This document shows positions 52,401 to 63,194 of a DNA stretch of 64,000 nt, one piece after another. The notes under the pieces were generated by a model. It did no database searches and was not told the origin of the DNA. It saw only the letters and a list, made by a program, of their open reading frames with translations. Source of the DNA: Setaria digitata (taxonomy: Eukaryota > Nematoda > Chromadorea > Rhabditida > Setariidae); the NCBI GenBank assembly GCA_003640385.1, contig RCAB01000033.1:62001-126000 (forward strand), given 5' to 3'. A program made the position numbers and the translations under genes. How positions within the stretch are numbered: position 1 is the stretch's first letter; each line of letters begins with the position of its first letter.

Positions 52401-54697
52401 AGAAACCACGCTTTTTGGTAATGCACTTCGGCCCTCGCACAAAAGCACTACAAGAAGATCGCAAAAGCGTAAAGCATCCATAATGCAGCGTTCGTCTTTG
52501 CTCGTTAGAACTGTTTTTAACGCGAGAAAAAATACTGGGGAGCTGCAAAAAAAAAAAAAAAAAAAAAAAAGAATGTAGTAAATACACTTCATCCTAACTT
52601 ATCAACGAAATACAGTTACACATTAATAAACTAATTGTCATGCACTTTTCAAACCCGAAACGTCACTTACCATACGACCTGCTCTGTAACAGTCGATGAA
52701 CCACGACAAAGATTACTCAGCAGTGAAATGACAACTGAGATAAATGAGGGTGGTCGATTTAAAAAAAACCCTGACGATGCTACTGAATCATTTGCTGGCA
52801 GTGAACTTGGATTTCTGACATGTGACACTGAGGTACCGGAAGCTACGCTAATAAGCTGTGCTGGAACCAGTGAATTCAGCAAATGTTCTACAAGATTTCC
52901 ATGTCGTGCCATTTCAACAGGATCCATGAATTTACGAATGAAACGATCCGTTAGTGCGGCGAAGCAACGCAAAGCACATTCTGATACCTAAACAGAACGT
53001 CCAATTCTAAATTAGGAGAAATAAGGATATTACAAATCGCAAAAACCTCCAATTTAGGGGAAACCTAAAATTACGCAGAGATGTTTAGTAAAACATACCT
53101 TCGGGTCATCGTGCTCCAGAAGAGCACCTAAACTAGCACTACATTCCGGCAATGTAGAATCATTCGGTTCCATTTTGCTACACAGTCTTGTGATAACGGA
53201 CATTGCCGAGTGAACAGTATCCTGCAAATGAATTAGTAACATTACCATTTATTCACCAAGAACCTAAATATTGCTCAGGATTTGAATATCTCGGCGATGC
53301 TGCTGACATTTAAATTAACATCATTTGACTGAGCGCCTCTTTCCAACTTGTCCCATTTTTAAGGTACTGCTAATTATCAACAGTTCAATTCAAAGTATCG
53401 GGCACAAAAAGTTCATTTAAACTTCTCACATACTAAGTGAAACTTCTACCAACACTACCTTGTGAACGTACTGTCCATGCTGAAGAACTAAAGTCAGCAT
53501 ACACTGCAATCCTCCAGCATCATAAACTGCAGATGTTTCCCTCTGACAAACATGCTCGAGCAATTTTACACACTGTTCAGCTAAAGAGAAAAAAAAATAA
53601 TAATAATCTTTGGAAGATATTTCACAACAACAAGAGGGAGAAAAGTAAGCGTCCTTTTTCAAAGCTTCTAAGAGAAATCTATAAATGTTTGCATGATTTA
53701 CCATAAATTAATCATTATTCAAAACCTAAAACCGATTATATTTGAGTACTTCGCAATTTTTCTAACCCTCTGATAAGATAAGAAGGAAAACGAAATCAGT
53801 ACATTTTGTCAGAAACTCTTATAGTTCGACACTTAACAGGCTGTCAAAAGTGAACTGCAGATGATATATAAAGCATTCCGTTACCGAGATCTTTACTTGT
53901 ACGATCACTCATCTCTGCAACTGCCAATCGGTTACAGATTGCTTTAACAGCACCATCCACTTGCGTTATTCGCCTGGTGCATTCGTTTGATACATCCAGA
54001 TAATATGTTATAGCACGTGCAGTAACCTAAATTTACAACACTTATTTCTTACAAAAAAGGAGAAAAAAAAAAATCCCAATTAAAAATGTAACAAGAGTGA
54101 GCTCTTCTAGTCCAAGATTTTCTCCAGCCTTTTTTCAAAAAAAACTGAAAACAAATCAAGTTTTTAAATCGAACTAATTTTCTGTTATGCATTATTCGAC
54201 ACGTAAATTGCGTGGTTTTTTTTAATTGCAAATGTATGAATTTCCATTCAGAAATGACGAAACATGGAAAGTATCACGTTCTAAAAAAGAAATTGGATAA
54301 TTTGGGCATCTGCCTGAAGTCATTTATTTCTAAGACTTTTTAAATTAGGATCCAAAAAATAATGTACTAAAACGTTTACAACATACTTCCAAAACATTTT
54401 CTGTAGCAGTTTCATCAAGGAATATTTTGCACAAAGCAGGAAGGAAAGTTCTCGGCGGACAACTCTCGAAACACTGGTCAATGTTATCACTCATCAACAA
54501 AAGCATACAAAGTTGCTCCAAAGCCATTAACTGAAATTCAGTCTTTTTTCAACTAACAGTACTGATAATAAATAAAAATTCCTGTTTTGTATGGTTTAAA
54601 ACAGCACATAACATTTCTGAATAACCTGGATATCACGTTCATCGCCAACTCCCGTTTGCAGCCACTCCAGAAGAGTGTCTGGATCCACACCTTCCAT
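34429..54697 (-). CDS. HECTD1: HECTD1/HECD-1 giant HECT E3 ubiquitin ligase
   Basis: HECT-type ubiquitin ligase. 61 inferred exons sum to 8,928 nt (2,975 residues; human 2,610), fully in phase. It starts [16 protein letters not shown]. Domains in order: ARM-like N-terminus (1-360), ankyrin repeats (about 363-502), a Sad1/F5-8-type jelly roll (about 1189-1355, [15 protein letters not shown]), MIB/HERC2 (about 1444-1540, PDWKWDDQG), an acidic Ser-rich linker, and HECT (about 2516-2975) with catalytic Cys about 2944 in [12 protein letters not shown]. Exons from 5': 54626-54697, 54387-54530, 53885-54026, 53459-53580, 53099-53221, 52671-52987, 52376-52542, 52205-52299, 51659-51823, 51427-51586, 51045-51163, 50437-50670, 49973-50156, 49765-49886, 49511-49613, 49114-49270, 48931-48990, 48723-48861, 48411-48576, 48060-48244, 47633-47830, 47290-47489, 46863-47053, 46316-46484, 46120-46228, 45870-45981, 45637-45746, 45016-45281, 44639-44826, 44476-44576, 44298-44398, 44036-44172, 43830-43942, 43690-43774, 43484-43569, 43150-43330, 42547-42688, 42183-42389, 41751-41965, 41365-41520, 41124-41276, 40799-40915, 40541-40621, 40164-40306, 39812-39985, 39490-39678, 39188-39280, 38996-39130, 38644-38781, 38124-38329, 37671-37743, 37400-37519, 37125-37265, 36914-37020, 36622-36805, 36358-36433, 35820-35979, 35561-35705, 35066-35143, 34750-34939, 34429-34610. 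Linker exons (49765-49886, 43830-43942, 41124-41276) are least certain. Confidence 0.96.
35772..35795. repeat. 24-base A homopolymer in a HECTD1 intron
   Basis: Reads as poly-T in the HECTD1 sense strand. It lies in the intron after exon 35820-35979, near that intron's donor. Confidence 0.9.
37748..37773. repeat. 26-base homopolymer directly before a HECTD1 acceptor
   Basis: In the transcript sense this is an uninterrupted poly-U run followed immediately by GUAG and exon 37671-37743. It therefore forms the whole polypyrimidine tract of that acceptor. Confidence 0.9.
39335..39358. repeat. 24-base A homopolymer in a HECTD1 intron
   Basis: Poly-T in the HECTD1 sense strand, about 55 bp from exon 39188-39280, in the intron before it. 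Confidence 0.88.
42459..42526. repeat. Near-perfect 68-nt palindrome in a HECTD1 intron
   Basis: The two arms pair across an axis at 42,492/42,493. There are about 33 paired positions with one C/A mismatch (42,487 and 42,498) and one G-T pair (42,472 and 42,513). The inner part contains GATATACTCTTC and its complement; the outer part is an A run facing a T run. It sits in the intron between exons 42183-42389 and 42547-42688. In RNA it would fold into a long hairpin on either strand. It carries no coding frame and no known element ends that I recognise. Confidence 0.93.
52547..52570. repeat. 24-base homopolymer directly before a HECTD1 acceptor
   Basis: In the transcript sense a pure poly-U run leads directly into GCAG and exon 52376-52542, serving as that intron's polypyrimidine tract. 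Confidence 0.9.
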
Positions 54698-56842
54698 TAC
54701 ACTCGCCTTTTAATTCCTGAACAGTATACTCCACACCTTAATAATGTCATTAACAATGCAGGTGTAAAAAGCGTACAAAAAGAAACAAGAATTCAATTTA
54801 AAAAAAGCATGATATTCTAAAATAGGTCAATTAGCAACATAACACTTAATAATTAAAAGAACAACGAAATCTCCAGGGAATCAGAATCAGTTTGCATTGA
54901 ATAGTCGTCAGGAGATATTTTTTATTAGGAGTGGAATTATGTTTCGTGATTATAGTGTTGTACCATTTAATATTTTAATGAGAATCCAGCAAAAAAAGTG
55001 CTCATGATACATACACATATTACATGTGATTAATAGCATTCGAATAAAATCCGAAAAACTTACAGAAGCTAGAAAGTTCCGGAAATTTTTATTGGAAGTA
55101 CAATGAAAAAGAAATCCTGCCGCAAACAACAGAACTGAAAATCTAAAAAATGATGATTCAGTGCGAAAACGTGGAAGCATTTAGCAATCCGACCCACAGT
55201 AAGATAATATGGTTCTACTCAACTCTAGTGCACCTCGGAATGAATAGGATGAAGAAGTTAAGCATGGTTGATACGATAGGAAAAGGCACAGCGTTCGGAT
55301 GATTGGTTGCAAATCGAGCAGAGACAGCGAAAGCAAAATGTCAAAAAGTGACAAGGTAACAGAGGAGAAAAGATCATGCAAGTTCACAGCAGCTGAAATA
55401 CGGAAGGCCCTCGGTTTATCTAGTCCAACTCCATCCTGCTACAGCTCATTTGACCAAATCCCTGACGCATCGCACAACCCCGGACGCTTTCAATCTTTTC
55501 ATTCCACGGCTGGATGAACTATTTCATAAAGCAGCCGTATGCACTACTCATCGCAATCTGCGGAAGTTTAAAGCTGGGTGTTTTATAGAAGATGAAACTA
55601 GCTTCAGGAGGCGGTCATTAATGTGGACAGGATGATAGCAAGTCAACAGTTGAGCTTATAAGAACTAATATGCTCTGCGTTTCATCACATGGAACATTCA
55701 TCACTTCGCCTATTACTAACTTGACACACACAGCCTACGACACCTAAATAACTAGGTCCTGTTCATGAATGTGTGGAGGATGTTGGCGAGATTGTCGTTT
55801 TCATATATGCTTATCAGAGTGACACACTACCTGTTAATTTTGTTGGCATACAGAATGTAGCTGCTCTTCGTGAAGTCGTCAGGTTTGGAGGTTACGTAAT
55901 GGATGAGCGAATGTTGGGGGAGTGAAGAATGCTGTGGTAAGGGAGCCTCTTAACAGTAGGCTGAAATAAACATAATTAATATGAGAAGGCATTGCATTGC
56001 ACATGCAAATTTAGTCTCTGTGCTGAATCTGCCTCAGGACTGTAGCTAATTGGTTATTGCTTCAGAACCACATACAGTAGGAGACAGTCACTCTCAGTCT
56101 TATTTCCCATTGTTATGTTATGGAATTGCAGTCAGAATTCTTGCTTTTTACTCCGTAATTTTTTTGATAAATGCACTTAATTATAAAAGACTCCCTGCAT
56201 CTGCTGATGAAGTGATGCAGTTCTCTTCTGATTTCAATACTTTTGATATTTCCAGTTTCTCCCTAGTACTAATCTGTTATTTGCTTTATCTTACTATTTT
56301 GCATCATATCTTTCTCTGTTAGCTGATATGTTAACTTTGCTGGTCTTAAATTTACATGGAGCTTTAAATAAGCCTTTGTAAATTTGCAAGTGCCAGATGC
56401 ATTCTGCATATTAACATTAACAAGCGTTCACTTTAACTAATAAATATGGCCGCCCTTTCAGTTCTTTGGTCATCTACAAAAATGCGGAATGGTCTAGAAA
56501 AGCTGCTAGTTTTGATTTTGCATCCTTTTAATTGTAGATTAATGATGACTTAGTTTACACTTTTATAAGAAATGGCTTGTAAATTTAAAGCAGCTTGCTC
56601 GACTGAACATTCACAAAACTCTCGGACTTGTTCTACCCTTCTGCCATAACCTACACGAAGGGACAGTATTCTCTTTTTAGAATTTAAGTTTTCATCATTT
56701 ACGCGCAAATGGTTAGATCCAACAGTACACTTATGTAGCACGTGGATTACGTGAAACTCGTCTGCTAAGTCAGTTTTTCTACTTACAATTGGTTCCATTT
56801 ATGTACAAATTTTAATTTAGGAAATTGCTAATCCATTGCACA
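54698..56842. promoter_or_regulatory. Divergent spacer between HECTD1 and the Rab gene
   Basis: About 2.1 kb lies between the start codons of the minus-strand HECTD1 and the plus-strand Rab gene, so it must contain both promoters and 5' ends. An acceptor-like TTTAATTTAG ending at 56,820 lies 22 bp before the Rab ATG. I see no TATA-type element that stands out from the AT-rich background. A less AT-rich island at about 55,250-55,640 contains overlapping frames described separately. Confidence 0.6.
55338..55635 (+). other. Unsupported overlapping frames in the divergent spacer
   Basis: A frame starting at 55338 (MSKSDKVTEEKRSCKFTAAE) closes at 55517. A second frame, offset by one base, runs from 55450 to 55635 and includes FIPRLDELFHKAAV. 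Together they look more protein-like than their surroundings, as if one ORF of about 95 codons were split by a shift. There is no recognised family, exon partner or clear promoter. It could be a decayed gene, an upstream exon or chance. Confidence 0.2.
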
Positions 56843-58547
56843 ATGGAAAGCGACGATTCTTTCGACTTTTTGTTTAAAATTGTTCTAATCGGCGATATGG
56901 GCGTTGGTAAAACTTGTGTCGTGCAAAGGTATCTTCCAACACCGCCAAGCAGTTTATGAATGAGTTTTTATGATTAGCACTGATTTTTGAGTGGCTTAGA
57001 AACTGGTGACTTTTGCAGGAAATGTGAGGAAGGTAATTTTCAGAAGATTTCTCGAACTCTTGGTACTCTGCAAGGTTCTAGCTATTGGGCTTCAAAGTTC
57101 CATTACCATTCAAGCTTGGTAAGGTGAAGAAAGAATTATGCTGACATGGAGGGTCGGAAACGTGTCATTAGCTAGAAATACGGCAAGTGGGAGGAATTAA
57201 AGGAAAAAGAATCAGTGCTAAGCTTGCACTGATTCTGTACAGTATTTTCACTGTACAACACTGTACAGTATTTTCTTTTTTTCTTTTTTTTTGCAGACAG
57301 TTGAGTTTGTTGGATTTCAATTTTATAACTCATTGGAGTCTTAGAGAATGAAATGTCAAGAGCAGTGGGTGTTCTTCACATGTTCTGTTTTTACACAACA
57401 TTTTTGGTGGCATTTAAAACATGTGTTTTATGTTAGACCAAAAAAACATTAGTTGTCAACTAGATGCGAAAGAAAGCTTCGATATTATAAGGATGATTTT
57501 TAATCCTTATTAATCAAATACTTCTTAATACAATTTTATTAGACTTAATTAAAGCTATATGTAGCTTTAATACTGTAGGTTCAAAAATGGGACATTCATC
57601 GAAAGACAAGGGACAACAATTGGCGTTGATTTCTCGATGAAAACACTGATTATCGAAGGAAAGCGTGTAAAATTGCAAATTTGGGATACTGGTGGTCAGG
57701 AACGATTCCGAACAATTACCCAAAGTTATTATAGGTTAGTATGGTTGTCAAAATCATACATCGCGTCATCTGATAAGGGATGATACGGTGTAAAATGCGT
57801 CACCAAGTCATAGCTGACTAAGGTTCCCAGAAGTTTTCCATGGATATAACGAAATTTGGAATATTAAACAGAAAAAAGTAAATTGAAGTGATCATTTAGG
57901 CCAGATTTCTTAAAGAAGGTCATATATCACACATCAACATTCTAGAAGTTGAATGTTATTTGTTGTAAGAATCATCTACTGTAGATCAGCAAATGGTATT
58001 TTATTATGTTATGATCTAACATGTCGTCAGTCTTTTGAGTCACTCCATCGTTGGTTGGATGATGTGTCGAAATTTGCTGCTCCAAATGTCTGCAAAGTGC
58101 TTGTTGGTAAGTTTAAGCCTTTTTATTCATTGAGTTGCATATTTTTCTGTCATCATTTTTATATCTGGCAGGGCTGAAAATGTTAACTTATCTAACAGAA
58201 GAAACATAGCATAGCAGAAACAGATATTCGTTGGCAAATCATAAGAAAGTGGTTTATATAAGAATTTTGATAACTAAATTTTAGCAACAAAGGCAGATCT
58301 TGAAAATGAACGTTTCGTTGAACGAGATGAAGGTAGGCAGTTGGCAAATAGGCATGGTATGTGCATGTTCATTGAAACATCATCGAAAAGTAATTTAAAT
58401 GTCGATAATGCATTTTTGGAATTAGCGCATCAGTTGAAGAGGCAGTACGAAGCGGGTGTACATCTGGATTCTCAGTTGGATGCTTTCAAGATTTCGCAGG
58501 GCACTACAGCAATCAGCTCCAAGTGGGCTTGTTGCCATTATTTGTAA
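56843..58547 (+). CDS. RAB19: Rab GTPase of the Rab19/43 group
   Basis: Small prenylated GTPase of membrane trafficking. Four exons: 56843-56928, 57579-57734, 57985-58106 and 58285-58547, in phase, 208 residues. G1 is GDMGVGKT (about residues 16-23). The switch I region has the conserved TTIGVDF. Switch II reads [20 protein letters not shown], whose [11 protein letters not shown] is typical of the Rab19/43/30 cluster. G4 is TKAD, G5 is ETSSK, and the C-terminus WACCHYL has a CCxxx double-cysteine prenylation motif. The N-terminus ([12 protein letters not shown]) also matches Rab19. Two GTP-site residues differ from the common Rab form: Gly for Ala in DTAGQ and Thr for Asn in NKxD. An acceptor precedes the ATG by 22 bp. 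The assignment to Rab19 rather than Rab43 is from remembered sequence. Confidence 0.93.
57209..57237. repeat. Perfect 11-bp inverted repeat in Rab intron 1
   Basis: AGAATCAGTGC and its exact complement flank a 7-base centre containing AAGCTT. Immediately after it, CTGTACAGTATTTTC occurs twice as a direct repeat (to about 57,270). Together they form a small structured patch inside intron 1. Confidence 0.85.
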
Positions 58548-59955
58548 CTCGTCAAATTTTTTAATATTTTCAGTTGTAAATTCCGAATAGTAACTACATT
58601 TTTGAAAATTTTATTTTATTTATTTGTTTTTTCTTTTTTTCTTTTTTTTTTGAAGGCTTGTCTACTTTTTACAATCTCATACTGTTTTGCCTTTATTTTA
58701 TTAGGAATCTCCTCTTGCTTTAAATGTTTTCTGGACTTGTATTGCAGTATTGTACTTTTTTGCAAACGGCTATATTTCAAAATCTTATCTAGATAATAAT
58801 TTAAGTAGGACGTGGTACCAAGTAGTGAGATCCTTTGGATCCTTTTTTTGGATTGTGAAAACCGGTAAGAATTCACTTTAAAGTACGTTGGATAAGCACA
58901 CAGACTTGTAATGTTTTTCTCATTGAAAATTTTAGTTATTTTTTGGAGCTGCTAAGTCTCTTTTTTAATGATTTTCCTAACGGTTGAAATTTTCTATACT
59001 GCTCTTAATATCTTTAATCTCATACATTCTTTTTGCATCCCACAAAATTGGATTTTTTTTTTTAAAGTGCTTAATACTTTTGCAATATTTCCATGGCTCT
59101 TTAAATAACATTTTGTATTCATGTTACTGGAATTTAACCTCAGACAGCGCAAAATATAAATTTTTCTTTTGTTTCTTCTTTATTGCTAGTTATCTGAGTT
59201 TTCTAAGCTTGATTAGAGTTGATACTTTAGTCTTTTCGTGATATATCTAAGTATTTATTGGGAACAGAGGAAAAATATTTCATATTTCTGTGGTATTTTC
59301 TTGGTAGCATTAAAATTTCGATTGGATTTACATGTTTTAAGGTATGAATAAGTGCCGCAGTCACTTGGGTGAAGATTCAGTTTACCGCATACATTTTGTG
59401 CTTTTTGTATATTGTTTGCGTTTCTTATATACTGTATAATTCTTATAAATAGAGCGAAATCATGATGATGAATACAAAGTGTGTATTTGTTTGTTCATAT
59501 TTATTTACTCGCTTGATCGATCTTGTGTTTTCCAAACTATTCATGAGCGGTTTTATCTGGTATCCATCATATACATGCCGGACCTCTCAGTTACATGAAA
59601 ATTCATTGTTCTCGGATTTAGGTTTTCTCACTTGTAATAGGCATCAATAAATAAGTGATGGGGGTAACCTTTTTTGGTCCGCAACCCACCAAATGATTTT
59701 TTTGATTGGGAAGTTTAAGGCTAAGTTAGATACATGATGATACACATAACATGGATTTTTAGAAGCGCACCTAACATGATTTTTTTTTTTTTGCAAATGG
59801 GATTAATTTCAATTTGATGGTATATTTTCAGTAAATACCGTAAATTTACTTTGTATGCCTGGAATGTGGACAGTGATTTGTTATGGTTAGCCTTGGTTTA
59901 ATCAACAGTTTTGTTGTGCAGTTCAGCTAATTTAAAAAGTTACTTTGGAAACCTC
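58548..59955. other. Spacer between the Rab gene and CTU1
   Basis: T-rich intergenic sequence with several runs of 8-11 Ts. Frames such as 58602-58796 and 58984-59241 are hydrophobic only because of T-rich codons and show no motif. The Rab 3' UTR and CTU1 5' region must lie here. Acceptor-like TGCAG and TTCAG sequences occur at about 59,920-59,935, shortly before the CTU1 ATG. Confidence 0.55.
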
Positions 59956-62900
59956 ATGGCACGATGTTGGCAGTGTGACGCATCTGCTTGTGTGAAGAGG
60001 TCAAAGGATGGCAAACCTGCTTGTATTGTTTGTTTCACTGAAGCCTTCGAAGCGGTAAATTAGATATATAAGTTGTAAAAATTGTATGATCGTTCACCCT
60101 TTACTTTTGTACTAAGAGATCTATTCGTTTTTATTGTTATTATTTAAACAGTTAGAAAGCAAAGAAAATTTTCCAGGTAAAGTTGGGGATATGAAAATGA
60201 CGGATGTTTTCATTGTTTTTACTGTTACGTTATCTCCATTAACTTTTTCTGACTTTTTTTTTCTGAAACAAGGATTCGTACTGTCTTAAAGCTGGAAGTA
60301 AGATAAGGCGTTTAATTGAGGATTGCTTTAACTTATTTTTAATGAAAACAGAAAAGGCAACTAATACGTCAATTCGTGGTAACTGGATTTAGGTTGATGT
60401 TTCTTCAAGCTATAGTAAACAGTTTTAATTCTTTCAGTATTATAAGGAACTAAACAGTGAAGTTGCTAACTGATTTTACGAAGCTTATGCATTAATTGTG
60501 TAAGAGAGTGAGGGGAACATGTTAATATAAATGGAAAACAAGTGGGGTATTTTTGCATTAAAAAAAATACTTTTTCTTGAGAAGAGGGTATATGCAGAAG
60601 TGTGCCATCAGTTCAGCTAGAAAAGTAATTAACTGTAACTCGGAAAGGAACTGATTTATATGTAGCTTGCATTAAAAAAGAAAAAAATTATATCTCGTGT
60701 CTAAAGAGTTTTAGCGGCAAGTGGGAATAATTTTAACGATGGTTAGAAATTATAACTTCAAGTACTTTGAAGTACATTAGAGACGACTGTGTTGATCGTA
60801 GCATGTCTAAATTTTATTCGCCTAACATGCCAAGATTTTAAGATGATTCTAGAGTGCGAGATTTAAAACGATAATTTTTTTGTTGCAGGAAGTACATGAT
60901 GTGATTAAAACTTATGGTTTATTCGGCAGAGGTAAAAAAGTTGCTGTTGGGGCATCAGGTGGTAAAGACTCTACCGTGTTAATTCATGTATTGAACAAAT
61001 TGAATCAAAAATATGATTACGGCTTGGGTATCATCCTTATTTCAATCGATGAAGGAATCACAGTATTCTTTTTCTCATTGCAATTTAAACTGTAGCTGCG
61101 TAATACGAATATTTTTACATGATATTTGGATAACTTCGAAAGCCAAAAATTTTTTTTCAGTTCTTGAGGTGAGGATTTGATTGTGATATTGATATTGAAA
61201 GTTATGGACCTTAGATCAGATTCGTTATGTCTTTAGGGTTACCGCGATCATTCCCTAAAGGCTGTCAAAAGGAATAGGAACGATTACGGATTACCACTGG
61301 TAATAATGACTTATAAACAACTATATGGATGGACAATGGATGAAATAGTAGCTGCAATCGGCGCTAGAAATAATTGCACGTTTTGTGGTGTTTTTCGGAG
61401 ACGCGCTCTGGACAGGTAATATTATTTGCGGACTAGTCGATTTTTTTTTCTTGATGTCTTCCTTTATTTTACGGATTGATTTCCATATTTGCGAGAGTTC
61501 TGTCCTACATAACTACCTTATTGGTATTTCAGTTTTTGCAGTTTCTATTTCAGAGGTGCAGCTGAGTGCGGAGCAGATATTGTTGCTACAGGGCATAATG
61601 CTGACGATATAGCAGAAACAGTGTTACTTAATGTTTTACGGGGCGATTTGGCACGTTTGCAGCGATGTACTGACATTATAACAGATAAGTATTTGCTCAG
61701 CTTGTATTGTATTTCCATAGTCATTGTAGACTAAATATACCTACCTGCGACTAGGACTTGCAGTGACTTTTGAATGATTACAAAGAGACACTTTGTTGCC
61801 TTGATCATCTAAGGCTAGATGAGATCAACCGGTAAATGGCTGTGATAATGTCGGTTAGTTTAGTCTCCAATGAGTACAATACAACTAGAGTAGAACCTTT
61901 GTGAAGGTATGACCTTATTTCTAGATTCGCTGCAACAACTCTAAACCTATTGAGAGGTATTCAAACCCATATTTATTCCTGGCGTTATGGCGAAGCATTT
62001 TTAGCAAGTCTTCAAATATTCCTTAAAATAGGAGATGTTTTAGGATCAGAGGGTTGTTTACCTCGGGCGAAGCCTTTGAAATACATTTTTGAAAAAGATA
62101 TTGTGATGTATGCGCACTTTAATAAACTCGACTACTTTTCTACCGAGTGCAGATATGCACCTAACTCCTTTCGCAGTTATGTAAGGTATGTTTCCCTTGC
62201 ATATATGTAATTAAATTCGACTGCATGAATGAGTTAGTGTTATGTCTTCTTGCAGAAAATATGTGAAAGAGTTGGAGAGGCTACAACCGAGAGCGATTTT
62301 AGACTTAATAAAATCTGGCGAAGCTATTTGCGCACGCAGCGATGTTTCCTTCCCGAAGCTGACAGCATGTGAAAAGTAAGTGTTAGACTTAATGGTAAGC
62401 AATTGTTTCCAGTCGTGGCCAAAAGTGCCAGTAACTGAATGAGTCATCTAAATTTTAGGTGTGGCTGCATGTCGTCGCAGAAACTTTGTAAAGCATGTCT
62501 TCTGCTGCAGGGTCTCTTTATGAGCGAATATCACTTGGGAGTGAGAAAGGTAAATTTCTATTAAATGTGTTGTATCTGTATTCACAGCCTTCTTTCATTT
62601 CACATCTTGGTAGTCTTGTTTGTAAAAATATTTCACATGTTCATATTTTAATATGAAAAAATATTGTTTTACAAAATGTTTCTCAGACTACTGGAACTGA
62701 AAGTTCGATTTTTAGTCATCCCGGAACGCTTTTAATGTTTCGTGCGGTGCCCCTTTCCCGATAGTTCTCTTCAGCTGTTTTGTAGGAAAGTTAGTGGAAA
62801 TGACGTATGCATTATGCAGTTATGTTTGTACCTCTTTTGGATCATTTTACGTTGATTACGAACAGTTGATTGATTTATAGTAGGAAATAGTTCGCAATTT

Positions 62901-63147
62901 GTATTAAATTGGAACTGCCTCACTTGACTTAGCAGCTGTTCACTCTTGATCGTATGTCCTATCCTTAGACTTACCAATTGTTTCCTGACCAGAAAACAAC
63001 CGCCATATATTAGAAGCATTTTCTACTGAGCAAGAACTTGCTCCAAAATTCATTGATTTTCAGAAAACGATGAAAATTGGGACAAGCAAAGAAAAATATC
63101 TTGATAGGAAATGTGGCTGCGAAACAGAAAACACGCTCTGCTTTTGA
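59956..63147 (+). CDS. CTU1: CTU1/NCS6 cytosolic tRNA 2-thiolation protein
   Basis: ATP-dependent sulfurtransferase. With CTU2 it thiolates wobble uridine 34 of Lys, Glu and Gln tRNAs, taking sulfur from URM1 (family knowledge; nematode tut-1). Eight exons: 59956-60054, 60889-61062, 61237-61415, 61554-61684, 62044-62185, 62256-62375, 62459-62549 and 63064-63147, giving 339 residues (human 348). An N-terminal zinc site is formed by CWQC and CIVC. The PP-loop reads [10 protein letters not shown] (about residue 58). [21 protein letters not shown] and [12 protein letters not shown] follow, then LPRAKPLKY and [11 protein letters not shown]-terminal zinc cluster has CEKCGC and CKAC. The exon 4/5 junction needed to give the conserved IITGSEG uses an AT donor. 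A canonical GT alternative (exon 4 to 61688, exon 5 from 61925) adds 41 in-frame residues, for 380. Confidence 0.93.
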
Positions 63148-63194
63148 ATTTGTTTTGTACCTATTAGTACTGAAAACAATTTACGAACTGGAAG

